Shown here in pieces: positions 34,767-44,168 of a stretch of 63,604 nucleotides of DNA (position 1 is its first letter; every line of letters starts with the position of its first letter). Location of the stretch: NCBI GenBank assembly GCA_902762855.1, contig CACWPR010000002.1:1-63604 (forward strand), given 5' to 3'. The notes beneath the pieces are model-generated. The model had not been told where the DNA came from and searched no databases. It saw only the letters and a list, made by a program, of their open reading frames with translations. The position numbers were made by a program, and so were the translations under genes. Origin of the DNA: Ruminococcus flavefaciens (GTDB lineage Bacteria; Bacillota; Clostridia; Oscillospirales; Ruminococcaceae).

Positions 34767-35873
34767 ATGGATAAGACAATAATAAAAAACCGTGCCGGAA
34801 CAGCGGTAGATGTGCTGATGTATGCGATACTCCTTGTGCAGATGCTCTACGTGTTTGCCGGGAATACGCTCCATGAGATACTTGGCATCATATTTTTTGT
34901 ATGTCTGGTATGCCATATCGTCCTTAAACGGAAATATTTCCGGAGCTTTTTCAGCAGTGTGAAAAAAACTCCCGTCCGGAAATTCTCTGATGCTGTAACA
35001 GTACTGCTTTTTATAAGCATAATAGTACTCATGGTGAGCAGCATGGGAGTTTCAAGGTTTATTTTTCCGTGGTTCAAAGCCTTCGGAAGGGCGGATATCC
35101 ACAGGTATCTTGCAACATCAGTGCTGACTCTGTCAGTGCTTCACGGAGGTATGCATGGCTATATGCGTACAAAGCGGAAAAAGACCGCAGCAGCACTTAT
35201 AGCCGCAGGCTGTGCAGGAGCCATAGCAGTTGGACTGGCATTGGTGCCGTACCTCAACCGGCATTTTAAGGAAGTGAAGATAGACTATGAAAAGGCGGTC
35301 AGCGGTGAAAAAGTACAGTGGAAAGGTGAAAAGCCGCTTGTGGTGTACTTCACGAGATTAGGGAATACGGACTTTGAGGATGATACTGACGCAGTCTCCG
35401 GAGCTTCACTGATGCTTGCAGACGGTGAGCTCATGGGAAATACACAGTTACTTGCGGCGATGATAGATAATGCAGTTGACTGTGACGTCAGGGCTATAAC
35501 ACTGACAGGGGAGAAGTACCCGTCCAGCTACGGAGATACAGTTTCTGCTGCGAGTGATGAGCTGAAAGACAAGGCCAGACCGGCTATCGAGCCGATCGAC
35601 GTTTCCGGCTATGATACGGTGATACTGGTATATCCGCTCTGGTGGGGAACAGTACCCATGCCGGTGGCGACGTTCCTTGAAAGCGGAGACTTCACAGGTA
35701 AGACATTGTATCTTGTGGCAACTCAGGGCAGCAGCGGATATGGTTCGAGCGTAAGCGATATTGAGGGTATGGCCGAGGGTGCCGATGTGAAAAAAGCGAT
35801 GAGCATTTATTGTGACGACATCCCGGATTCACGGAAAAAAATAGGAGAATGGCTTGAAGAGATAAACAAATAA
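34767..35873 (+). CDS. Membrane (DUF4405-like, possibly haem-binding) domain fused to flavodoxin
   Basis: A 368-residue protein. Residues 1-165 hold four or five transmembrane helices with His in positions facing the membrane (GNTLHEILGIIFFVCLVCHI; DIHRYLATSVLTLSVLHGGMHGYM), like DUF4405/ferric-reductase-type haem modules. A linker helix leads to a flavodoxin (about 195-368: LVVYFTRLGNTD, YPLWWGTVPMPVATFL, ATQGSSGYGSS). This suggests electron transfer between cytosolic flavin and membrane haem, possibly to an external acceptor (inference). ATG 34767 follows GAGGAGG. Confidence 0.75.
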   Translation: MDKTIIKNRAGTAVDVLMYAILLVQMLYVFAGNTLHEILGIIFFVCLVCHIVLKRKYFRSFFSSVKKTPVRKFSDAVTVLLFISIIVLMVSSMGVSRFIFPWFKAFGRADIHRYLATSVLTLSVLHGGMHGYMRTKRKKTAAALIAAGCAGAIAVGLALVPYLNRHFKEVKIDYEKAVSGEKVQWKGEKPLVVYFTRLGNTDFEDDTDAVSGASLMLADGELMGNTQLLAAMIDNAVDCDVRAITLTGEKYPSSYGDTVSAASDELKDKARPAIEPIDVSGYDTVILVYPLWWGTVPMPVATFLESGDFTGKTLYLVATQGSSGYGSSVSDIEGMAEGADVKKAMSIYCDDIPDSRKKIGEWLEEINK

Positions 35874-35877
35874 CGTG

Positions 35878-35902
35878 CAGCGCCGCCTTTAAGGTGGCGC
35901 TG
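35878..35902 (+). terminator. Terminator hairpin after fusion gene
   Basis: Stem CAGCGCCGCC / GGTGGCGCTG with a short T/A loop; the T tract (TTCTG) is poor. Confidence 0.5.
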
Positions 35903-35950
35903 TTCTGTCCTTGTGTAAAAAATATTCCGGTGATTTGTGCAAAATGTATA

Positions 35951-35979
35951 TTGACAATTTTGATTGAAAGCGATATAAT
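35951..35979 (+). promoter_or_regulatory. Perfect-consensus promoter of the radical SAM gene
   Basis: TTGACA (35951-35956), 17 nt, TATAAT (35974-35979), about 50 nt before the ATG. Confidence 0.88.
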
Positions 35980-36029
35980 TGAATCAAATCTAATTTTAAT
36001 GGGCTAACTATATCCAGTGAGGTGTACTT

Positions 36030-37124
36030 ATGGAAAGAAAAGACCTTCAGAAATACCTTGGCAACGGGGTAAAGAACATCGTGAAAAATGCCGTGAAGTC
36101 CGTTTTCAGCGACCCAAGAGAGACTGCATTTGTAATGCGGTTCTCAGCAGTTTCCGCAAAGGCTTCCGCTAAAAGAGAAAAATTTGAGGAACAGGGGGAG
36201 CATATCCCGCCGTTCCTCATTGCAAGTATAACAAGTGCCTGTAACCTCCACTGCAAGGGCTGTTATTCCCGTCAGAACAATGCCACATCGGACTGTGCTC
36301 CCAAGGACCAGCTCTCTGCCGAGGAATGGGACCGTATCTTCACAGAGGCCGAAGAACTGGGCATCAGCTTTATCCTTCTTGCAGGAGGGGAACCCCTCAT
36401 GCGCCGTGACGTCCTGGAAAAGGCTGCCGGTCATCCGGATATAGTTTTTCCTGTGTTCACTAACGGAGTTTTCGTCAGCAAGGAATACTTTGAGCTCTTC
36501 GACAAACACCGTAACATCATCCCGGTGCTCAGCATCGAAGGAGACCGGGAGGCTACAGACCAGCGCCGGGGCAAGGGCATCTATGACCGTCAGACGGCAA
36601 ATATGGCGGAATTGAAGCGCATCGGCACTCTTTCCGGAGCGTCGGTGACCGTGACTAAGAACAACCTTGACCTTGTTATGTCGGACCGTTATATCGAGGG
36701 ACTTTCTGCTCTTGGCAGCCGGCTCGTTATTTTCGTGGAATATGTCCCTGCAGACGGCAGCTCCGCAGATATTGCTCCTGATGATGAGGACAGAGCCTAC
36801 ATGGAGCAGAGAATGGATGCACTCTGTGAGAAGTACCAGGAGATGATACTTCTGAGTTTCCCCGGAGATGAAAAGTCCAGCGGAGGATGCCTTGCCGCTG
36901 GACGTGGATTCTTTCATATCAATTCACATGGGGATGCCGAGCCATGTCCTTTCTCGCCGTATTCCGACACCAACATAAGGGACTGTACCCTGAGAGATGC
37001 ACTGAAGTCGGGACTTTTCCGGAAGCTCAATGACTCCGGCATACTCATGCAGGACCACACCGGCGGCTGTGTACTTTTCCAGCACAGGGAGTTTGTGGAG
37101 GATTCAGCCGCAGGGGTCCATTGA
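36030..37124 (+). CDS. Radical SAM protein with SPASM-like tail
   Basis: A 364-residue protein with the 4Fe-4S cluster motif CNLHCKGC (CxxxCxxC, about residues 70-77), followed by GGEPLM (SAM binding) and SIEGDREATDQRRG. The C-terminal region has AEPCPFSPYSDTNIRD and a late Cys, a reduced SPASM-like iron-sulfur region. Family members modify peptides or metabolites by radical chemistry. No precursor peptide or partner gene is evident next to it; it is convergent with the GH26 gene, 4 nt apart. Confidence 0.88.
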   Translation: MERKDLQKYLGNGVKNIVKNAVKSVFSDPRETAFVMRFSAVSAKASAKREKFEEQGEHIPPFLIASITSACNLHCKGCYSRQNNATSDCAPKDQLSAEEWDRIFTEAEELGISFILLAGGEPLMRRDVLEKAAGHPDIVFPVFTNGVFVSKEYFELFDKHRNIIPVLSIEGDREATDQRRGKGIYDRQTANMAELKRIGTLSGASVTVTKNNLDLVMSDRYIEGLSALGSRLVIFVEYVPADGSSADIAPDDEDRAYMEQRMDALCEKYQEMILLSFPGDEKSSGGCLAAGRGFFHINSHGDAEPCPFSPYSDTNIRDCTLRDALKSGLFRKLNDSGILMQDHTGGCVLFQHREFVEDSAAGVH

Positions 37125-37128
37125 CGGA

Positions 37129-39573
37129 TCATTCAGTCTTGAAGATATTTCTGACCAGATTGTAGAAATGTGGCTGGATGCTGTTATTGTCGTGACCGCC
37201 TCCGGGAATGGGGTTCCAGATGTGGTCAACTCGGTTTGCTGAGAGCATATTGTGGTAGTTCTCAGGGTTATTACCGACAACACCGTCGAATACCGCACCG
37301 CTGATGAGCACCATGTAGGGCATTTCTGAGAATCTCATCTCGCTGGTGCTGAGCATACCGGGAGCAAGTCCGGGAGCAGTGCATACACTGCCCACATATC
37401 CGAACTTATCGCACATTTTCACACCGATGTAGAATGACTCCCTTGCACCCATTGAGAATCCGCTAATGGCAGTATTCTCACGGCCGGTCTTGACGGAGAA
37501 ATTCTGCTCTATCCACGGCATCAGGTCTGTCCGGAGGTCATAGATGAAGTTGTCGTAATTCTGATTATTTACAGCGTCCATGCCGGTGCAGTAGGGCATA
37601 TCCTTGCTGGTGTAGATTTAGGGGAACACCACTATCATTTTCTCAGCCTCGCCCTTTGCGGTAAGGTTTCCGATGATGTTCTGGAGACCGGAATCTGGGT
37701 CAGAGAGAGTAGTCTCGTCGTTCCAGTAGCCGTGGAGCATATACAGCACCGGGTACTTTTCGTTCTCATTATAACCGGCAGGGAGAAGGACTCTGACTGG
37801 AGTCATTCGCTCTCTGGTAGTGGAGTAGTAGGTACAGCTACGCATTTCGCCGTAGTCAACATCTGCTGACCAGTTTGCAGCGCCGGCGGGAAGGCTGTCA
37901 ACGATATTTCCGCTGGCTTTTTTCACGTACTCAGCCGGTGTTATTACGGGACCCTCAGCAGTCCCGCTTTCTTTTTCTATGAGCATACGTCTCATAAGTG
38001 CAAGGTCGAAGGAGTCGAGCCTGCTGTCCTCACAGAGGTCACCGGCAGAGCTGTCAGCCAGCTTTGCATCAGGAGCTGCCAGCAGCCATTTCTGAAGGGC
38101 AACTATGTCTGCAATGCTGAATGAGCCGTCACCGTTTACGTCTCCCCGGACCTTTTCCTGCTCAGGCTGAGCGGAGCTGTAGTGGTAGACATCCGGGAGC
38201 TCATCAAGGGTCAGGAGGTAGTCGCTGTTGTAGACCTTGTTCAGGTATGAGGCGGTATTTATTTCATTGCTGTCGATGAATGATGTATGCCAGGTCATGA
38301 ACCACAGCCACCTTGAGCCGTCGGCTCTGAGCTTTTCCGGGTCCGGGATAGGGCCGTTCTCATGGAGGCAGACCGGTTTATCAGCGACCTGTGCAGTTTT
38401 CTGGTACATACCAAGGAGTGAGTCAGTGTGGTTGACATATGTATCAGCGCCGATGATGTCAACATACTCATCACCGGGGTACCAGCCGGAGTTTACATCG
38501 CCGCAGTAGCCGAGGTTCCAGATGAGGTTGTCAAGTCCCCAGTAGTTTGTGTATCTGTCGTACATTATGCGCCAGAGCTTTTTGAAGTTCTCAGCACCGC
38601 CCTTGCCCCACCAGAACCATTTTCCGTCAAACTCGTGGAAGGGTCTCCAGATAACAGGGACACCAGCAGCTTTCAGCTCTGAGAGGGCCTTAGCGCCCTT
38701 GTCCATGCCGGAGATAAGGGCATTATATTCCGGAGTTCCCTCAGTGAGCGCCTTGTCCCAGTTGAGCTGAGTATTCATTGATTCAGTATGACTTCCGCTG
38801 AAATCGCTGCCGCAGTGCCAGCATATAGTAACGATGCCGCCCTTGCTGTACCAGGACTTTGCACGGCGATTGCAGCCGGAGAAGTCGTCGCCCATATAAT
38901 CCAGTCCACGGAGAGCAGGGTACTTTCCGCTTGCGTTTTTGATTATATTGAACTCGTAGTCCTCGCTGCCCATCCAGGTAGACTCCTGCTGGCCGGATAT
39001 AACATAATTGCCGTATGTGTCGCAGAGAAAGCTGTAAAGTGACTGAGCCTCCGCAGATGCATTTGGATTAGAGAGCCTGCCGCTGACCTTTGAAGGGGAG
39101 CTGCCGGCATCCTCTACAGTGAGGCTGTCCAGGTAGGTCCAGCCCCATGAGCCCTGTACGGTAACGGTGTTCACACCGGCGGAGAGGCTTGCAGTGAGAC
39201 TTACAGTGCTGAACTTTCCGTCACCGGTGTATTCGCAGAATATCTGCCCGGCATTGCGGCCGTTTACTAAAACGTCCTGATTTTTTCCTGCCTCGTCATA
39301 TGGCTGACTATAGCGGATAGTGAGTTTTTTTGCTCCGGCAGAAGCAGCATTTACGCTCAGGGTCACAGAGTCACCGGAGTCTTTCAGGTCAACGGCTTTT
39401 CCCCCTGACGCACCGGAAAGGCTTACTGCTGATGTGGGAGAGTCGCCGGTATCGTAGATAGTGCCGGACTCAAATTCGTAGGTATCACCTGCGGCCTGGG
39501 AATCCAGCGGAGCAAGAGAGAGAGAGCTTAATGTAAGAGCAGCTGTTAGAATAGCGGAAAAGAATTTTTTCAT
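37129..39573 (-). pseudogene. Secreted CBM-GH26-dockerin-esterase enzyme, split by in-frame TAA (37618-37620)
   Basis: A signal peptide (1-27), CBM35-like carbohydrate-binding module (30-155), GH26 domain (165-465) with acid/base Glu314 in WRPFHEFDG and nucleophile Glu405 in LHENGP, a type I dockerin (477-534) and a CE1-like esterase from 565. GH26 enzymes cut beta-mannan. The esterase is interrupted at codon 652 after IVVFP; the same frame continues with YTSKDMPYCTGMD, the catalytic Ser in SGFSMG and a final His region GGGHD. The truncated protein keeps mannanase and dockerin but loses the esterase active site. ATG 39573 has GGAGG. Sequencing error is possible. Confidence 0.88.
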
Positions 39574-39695
39574 GGTAAACCTCCTGTAAATTATTGTGGT
39601 TAATACTTCGTTCACAATTCTATAACTATATGATACACCATATCATCCCAGGGAGGAATGATTTCTTGGACAAAAAAACTTTCTTTTTGGACCAT

Positions 39696-39724
39696 TTGAC
39701 AAAATGAAGGATGTCTGCTATACT
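39696..39724 (+). promoter_or_regulatory. Promoter of the AraC-type sensor regulator
   Basis: TTGACA (39696-39701), 17 nt, TATACT (39719-39724). Direct TTGGAC repeats upstream (39666 and 39687) in the space shared with the GH26 gene may be operators. Confidence 0.8.
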
Positions 39725-39767
39725 GTAACCAAAAGACATTCCGGCACACCGGAGAAGGGGATCGAAT

Positions 39768-41987
39768 ATGGAGAGTATAGGCAGGATAGGACTAATAATG
39801 CCTGAGATAACTGACCCGCTGGACTACGAGCTTCTTGGGGGAGTTTTCAGCCAGGCGAAGGAACTTGGGTATGATGTTATAGTTTACACCGGAGTTATAA
39901 ACTCCATGAGCAGTGAGAAACGGGACAATTACATAGAAGGCTTCGAGAATATCTATTCACTTGTCTGCAAGAGCAGCCTGGACGGTATTATCTTTGCGGC
40001 AGACCGGTTCCGCAGCGAGCTTGCACAGAAAGAAATATCAAATTATATTGCACAAGCCGGAGTGCCTGCCCTGGCCCTGGAATATGACAAGGGCGGGATG
40101 CCTCAGATAATATCCGAGCAGCACAGCGGAGCCTATGCCATGACCTCCCATCTGATAGAGGTACACGGGTGCAGGAAGGTCTGGTGTTTTGCTGGGTTCC
40201 CGGACCATGAACCATCAAAGATGCGGCTTCAGGGATACCTTGACGCAATGGCTGACCATGGCCTTGAGGTGGATGAAAACTCTGTCCGATACGGCCATTA
40301 CTGGAGGGACATCCCTGAGCAGACAGCACGGGATATAGCCGAGGGAAGGCTGCCCTGCCCGGACGGGGCAGTTTGTCTGAACGACTCGATGGCCATATAC
40401 TTCACAAACGAACTCATCCGGAACGGTATTGCGGTACCGGAGAAAGTGAAGGTCACAGGCTATGACGGGATGTGGTATTCCGCCCTTCATGACCCGATAA
40501 TGACAACAGTCGGCGGACGTGACAGACAGTTCGGAGAACAGGCGGTACAACGGCTTTATGAGATGATGACTGGCCGGACCTGCAAGCCTTTCGGCAGCAG
40601 ACAGACTGTTCGCATAGGCACGAGCTGCGGATGTGATTATAACAAAGTTGCTGCGGACCGAAGCCTTCTGGGTTCACTTGAAAAGCACGTAGTCCACCAG
40701 CTTTTCAGAGGCTTTGAGAAGAAGAGCTTTCTGCGGATAGACTTCATCAGCAGTATGTCCGAAGCTGAAAGTGTGAAGGGGCTCATGGATGCCGCAGACA
40801 GGGCCGGACATATTCTTCCCGGCTGGAAATGGCTGGACATAGCGCTTTGCGAGGACTGGCAGCCAGACTTTGACAACCCCTCTGCCTACCGACAGCACAG
40901 CTTTCCTGACCGTATGTACCTTGCGCTGTCGAAACGGTACGGGGAGAATGAGCAGAGCGGTTATTACTACCCAACTGCCGATATAATACCTGCACTCGGA
41001 CGTCCCCACCAGCCTCTCATAACCGTGCTGACATCCATGCACTGTGCCGGACAGATATTCGGCTACACAGCAATGGCCTATGACTCACCGGATTCAATTG
41101 AGCTTGACGATTACTTTGTAAACTGGAACGATGCCATATGCAGCGGACTTCATTCACTGCAAAAGCGGCAGTACGTAAATTATGTCCGGCAGCAAATGGA
41201 GTCACTTTCCACAACAGACACCATGACTGGTCTGCTGAACCGCCGTGGATTCACGGAGAAGCTCCCTGACAGGCTGAGCCGCCTACGCAGTGAGGGGATG
41301 CTGCACAGTCTGCTGCTCATAAGCTGGCTGGATGCTCCTGAGGCCTTTGACCCGGCAGTATTGATAGCAAACGCAATAAAGGCAGCGGCCATCGGACAGC
41401 TTTGCGGACGGCTCGGTGACTTCATTTTCGGTATCCTCCTCACTTCATCAGATGCCGCCAGTATCGCCTCAGCACTCAGTGATGAGCTCGGTGCCTCACT
41501 TGGAAATCCTGCACTTATCCCGGAGCTTATCACTGATGAAATGGTGATAGAGGGAACTGCACCTGCCGACGTTGAAAAGGAAGTTGCGGAGCTATGTCTG
41601 TCATTCACAGAACGGCGTACAGCGGAACTCAACAGGAATTCTGCCTATCGTGAGGAGATGTACTCACTCCGCCGCAGCATCATGACAGCTCCCGAACTTG
41701 ACTGGAACATCCCTGACATATCAAGGGAGCTCGGAATAAGCAAGACTCATCTTTCAAGGCTTTACAAGGAGCTTTTCTCCACAAGTATAAAGGAAGACAT
41801 CATCCTTTCAAGGATGAACCGTGCGGCACAGCTTTTAAGTCACACGGACCTGAGAGTAGGGGAGATAGCTGAGCAGTGCGGATACAACAACGAGAATCAT
41901 TTTATGCGGCAGTTCAAGGAAAAGAAGGGAATGACCGCATTGCAGTACCGACGTGCCGGGAACAAAGCTTCGGGGAATGAATTGTAA
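39768..41987 (+). CDS. Periplasmic-binding-protein-like sensor with degenerate GGDEF-like region and AraC HTH
   Basis: A 739-residue cytoplasmic regulator. Residues 1-285 form a LacI-type sugar-binding fold without the LacI HTH (IGLIMPEITDPLDYELLGGV, VKVTGYDGMWY). A central part resembles a GGDEF entry (DTMTGLLNRRGFTEKL, about 485) without an active GGDEF. The last 100 residues are an AraC HTH (ISRELGISKTHLSRLYKELF; IAEQCGYNNENHFMRQFKE). It is divergent from the GH26 gene, so it probably senses a sugar and controls mannan use (inference). Confidence 0.85.
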   Translation: MESIGRIGLIMPEITDPLDYELLGGVFSQAKELGYDVIVYTGVINSMSSEKRDNYIEGFENIYSLVCKSSLDGIIFAADRFRSELAQKEISNYIAQAGVPALALEYDKGGMPQIISEQHSGAYAMTSHLIEVHGCRKVWCFAGFPDHEPSKMRLQGYLDAMADHGLEVDENSVRYGHYWRDIPEQTARDIAEGRLPCPDGAVCLNDSMAIYFTNELIRNGIAVPEKVKVTGYDGMWYSALHDPIMTTVGGRDRQFGEQAVQRLYEMMTGRTCKPFGSRQTVRIGTSCGCDYNKVAADRSLLGSLEKHVVHQLFRGFEKKSFLRIDFISSMSEAESVKGLMDAADRAGHILPGWKWLDIALCEDWQPDFDNPSAYRQHSFPDRMYLALSKRYGENEQSGYYYPTADIIPALGRPHQPLITVLTSMHCAGQIFGYTAMAYDSPDSIELDDYFVNWNDAICSGLHSLQKRQYVNYVRQQMESLSTTDTMTGLLNRRGFTEKLPDRLSRLRSEGMLHSLLLISWLDAPEAFDPAVLIANAIKAAAIGQLCGRLGDFIFGILLTSSDAASIASALSDELGASLGNPALIPELITDEMVIEGTAPADVEKEVAELCLSFTERRTAELNRNSAYREEMYSLRRSIMTAPELDWNIPDISRELGISKTHLSRLYKELFSTSIKEDIILSRMNRAAQLLSHTDLRVGEIAEQCGYNNENHFMRQFKEKKGMTALQYRRAGNKASGNEL

Positions 41988-42071
41988 ACTTTTTGTGAAC
42001 GGCAGCATCTTAACAAAATACAAACATTTATATGTTATCATAGCGTCAGAAAACAGCTCAGAGGTGATATT

Positions 42072-43115
42072 ATGAAAAAGAACCTTTCAGGACTTTACAA
42101 ATTCATCGTATTCTTTCTGCTCATTTCATTTGTTGTAACCTGTTCATTCATACTTTTCCTGCACTTTCTTGATTTTGACATAAAGCAGCTCTGGGCAGCG
42201 GCACCGGTGACATTCGGCAACGTGATATTCATAACACTCATCTTCTGGCTTCTGGACTCCCTGCGTATGAAAATATTCACAGAGCGTCCTATAAAACGCA
42301 TAACAAGGGGACTTGAGAAGATAGCTAACGGTGAATTTTCTGCAAGGATAGCATTTTTTCCAAGTATATCAGGAATGGCTCAGTACAATGAGATAATAGA
42401 ATATGTCAATAAAATGGCACAGGAGCTATCAGGTGTGGAGACTCTCCGGACGGACTTTGTGTCCAACGTTTCCCACGAGATGAAAACTCCCCTTGCAGTA
42501 ATACAGAACTATGCCTCACTGCTGAAAAGCGGCTCTGTGACCGACTCCGAGCGTATGGAGTATGCAGCGGCGATAGAGGACTCAACGAAGCGGCTGTCAT
42601 CGTTGGTGGTGAACATCCTCAAGCTCAACAAGCTGGAGAATCAGCAGATATATCCGCAGTCGCAGACCTATGACCTCTCCGAGCAGCTCTGCGGATGCCT
42701 ACTTGAATATGAGAGCGAATGGGAGCGGAAGAACATTGAGATAGATACTGATATAGCCGATGAGGTAAAGGTCTTTGCAGACCCGGAGCTCCTTAGTGTA
42801 GTATGGAACAATCTCATTTCCAATGCGCTCAAATTCACAGATGAAGGTGGAAAGGTCAGCCTTAGCCTTCATGAAGAGGACGGACGTGCAGTGGTCTCTG
42901 TCAGTGATACCGGATGCGGTATGGACAGCAGTACGGGGCGGCACATCTTTGAGAAATTCTATCAGGGAGACACCTCACATTCAGCAAAGGGCAACGGTCT
43001 CGGACTTGCTCTTGCAAAGCGGATAATAGACATCACAAATGCAGAGATAACTGTTGAGAGCGAGCTTGGAAAGGGCAGTACTTTCACGGTAAGACTTCCG
43101 AAAGGAGTGGGATGA
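42072..43115 (+). CDS. Sensor histidine kinase (HAMP, HisKA, HATPase)
   Basis: A 347-residue kinase. Two transmembrane helices (about 11-30, 45-63) enclose a short outer loop, then a HAMP-like segment (ERPIKRITRGLEKIANGEF), HisKA with VSNVSHEMKTPLAV (His about 137) and HATPase motifs NLISNALKFTDEGG, DTGCGM and GNGLGLALAKRI. No response regulator adjoins it on the same strand; the next gene is a small membrane protein coupled by ATGA overlap. It may sense envelope stress; the partner is not in this neighbourhood. Confidence 0.9.
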   Translation: MKKNLSGLYKFIVFFLLISFVVTCSFILFLHFLDFDIKQLWAAAPVTFGNVIFITLIFWLLDSLRMKIFTERPIKRITRGLEKIANGEFSARIAFFPSISGMAQYNEIIEYVNKMAQELSGVETLRTDFVSNVSHEMKTPLAVIQNYASLLKSGSVTDSERMEYAAAIEDSTKRLSSLVVNILKLNKLENQQIYPQSQTYDLSEQLCGCLLEYESEWERKNIEIDTDIADEVKVFADPELLSVVWNNLISNALKFTDEGGKVSLSLHEEDGRAVVSVSDTGCGMDSSTGRHIFEKFYQGDTSHSAKGNGLGLALAKRIIDITNAEITVESELGKGSTFTVRLPKGVG

Positions 43116-43498
43116 TGGATAAGAAATTCAGCTACACTTACTCAGCCTCACGCAATGCCGAGGTAGGTGAGATAAGGAAGAAGTATGCCGCTGCTCCAAA
43201 GACCGATGACAAGCTGAAGCATCTCAGGGAGCTTGACAAAAAGGCGGAGCTCCCCGGTACGATAGCAGCCATGATAACGGGAGTCATAGGCACTCTGATG
43301 CTGATAAATGGGATCATCTGCATTATCCGTGGGGAACGCATTACGGCAGGGGTCATACTTGGAATTGCAGGGATAGGCTTTATGGGACTTGCCCTGCCAG
43401 TGTTCTATAAGATAACGGCACATCAGAGAGCAAGGATAGCTCCGGAGGTGCTCAAACTCTGCGACGAGATAGAGAATGGAACGGCTGATGAAAGCTGA
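43112..43498 (+). CDS. Small two-helix membrane protein coupled to the histidine kinase
   Basis: A 128-residue protein with an N-terminal charged region, two transmembrane helices (about 48-68 and 74-96) and a cytosolic tail. It overlaps the kinase stop, so the pair are translated together. It may modulate the sensor; no family recognised. Confidence 0.7.
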   Translation: MMDKKFSYTYSASRNAEVGEIRKKYAAAPKTDDKLKHLRELDKKAELPGTIAAMITGVIGTLMLINGIICIIRGERITAGVILGIAGIGFMGLALPVFYKITAHQRARIAPEVLKLCDEIENGTADES

Positions 43499-43507
43499 CA
43501 AAAAATA

Positions 43508-43550
43508 ACACCGTACAAGGCCATGAAAGGGTCCTGTACGGTGTTTTTCA
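43508..43550 (+). terminator. Rho-independent terminator after kinase operon (convergent)
   Basis: 10-bp stem ACACCGTACA / TGTACGGTGT with an inner GG/CC extension and TTTTT tail. Confidence 0.88.
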
Positions 43551-44168
43551 ATTTCTTATTGACCGGACTGTGAAGGTCCCGGCGGTCAGGATGACTGACA
43601 TGAGCACCAGCCATTTCTTTTCGGCAAAGCTGCCGGAGCTCATGGAAAAAATGTAAAAAATCCCCAATTTGTCTTTCAGCAGGAAGTTCGTGATGAAGTA
43701 TATGACAGCGGACATATAGCCTGTGATAGTATCGTCACTGACTGCGGCACCGAAGAGTCCCACAGCACCCAAAACGGCAGCGCTTGCGGCTGAGCCTGTA
43801 AAATGCCGGAAGGTCACGGCGGAGCCGCAGTGACGCATATACAGCACAAAGGCACCGATAAGTGATAGCAGAACTGCCATAGCCATAAGCAGTCTCAGCA
43901 GGCAAATAAGGGAGTAGCTGGTCTTTTTAGAGCGTACCACATCCCTGATGCTCTCGTTCTGCTCCGGCATAAAAACGGGAGTCAGCAGAATTATCCCGAT
44001 GAGCGGGACCAGCATTTCAAGGGGCTGAGCAGCCTGTTTTGAGTCGAGGTATCTTATGCTGAACAGCAGGGGAGAGGCCAGTATCACTGCCAGAGCCAGA
44101 AGGTAGTGAACGAGAAAATTATGCTTTGCGTCTGAGCAGACTACCTTTGCCAAACAGCCTGATGCCAT
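43548..44168 (-). CDS. Multi-pass membrane protein, ABC permease partner
   Basis: A 206-residue integral membrane protein with about six helices (for example LALAVILASPLLF, MLVPLIGIILLTPVF, LLMAMAVLLSLIGAFVLY). It is the last gene of the RR-HK-ABC-permease operon. ATG 44168 follows GGAGGGGAG and lies 50 nt inside the end of the preceding permease gene. It is probably a second permease or accessory subunit. Confidence 0.75.
   Translation of the reverse strand: MASGCLAKVVCSDAKHNFLVHYLLALAVILASPLLFSIRYLDSKQAAQPLEMLVPLIGIILLTPVFMPEQNESIRDVVRSKKTSYSLICLLRLLMAMAVLLSLIGAFVLYMRHCGSAVTFRHFTGSAASAAVLGAVGLFGAAVSDDTITGYMSAVIYFITNFLLKDKLGIFYIFSMSSGSFAEKKWLVLMSVILTAGTFTVRSIRN

Noticed and set aside
36144..36917. 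257-codon ORF antisense to the radical SAM gene
   Set aside because: Lies wholly within a well-supported gene and has no family features.
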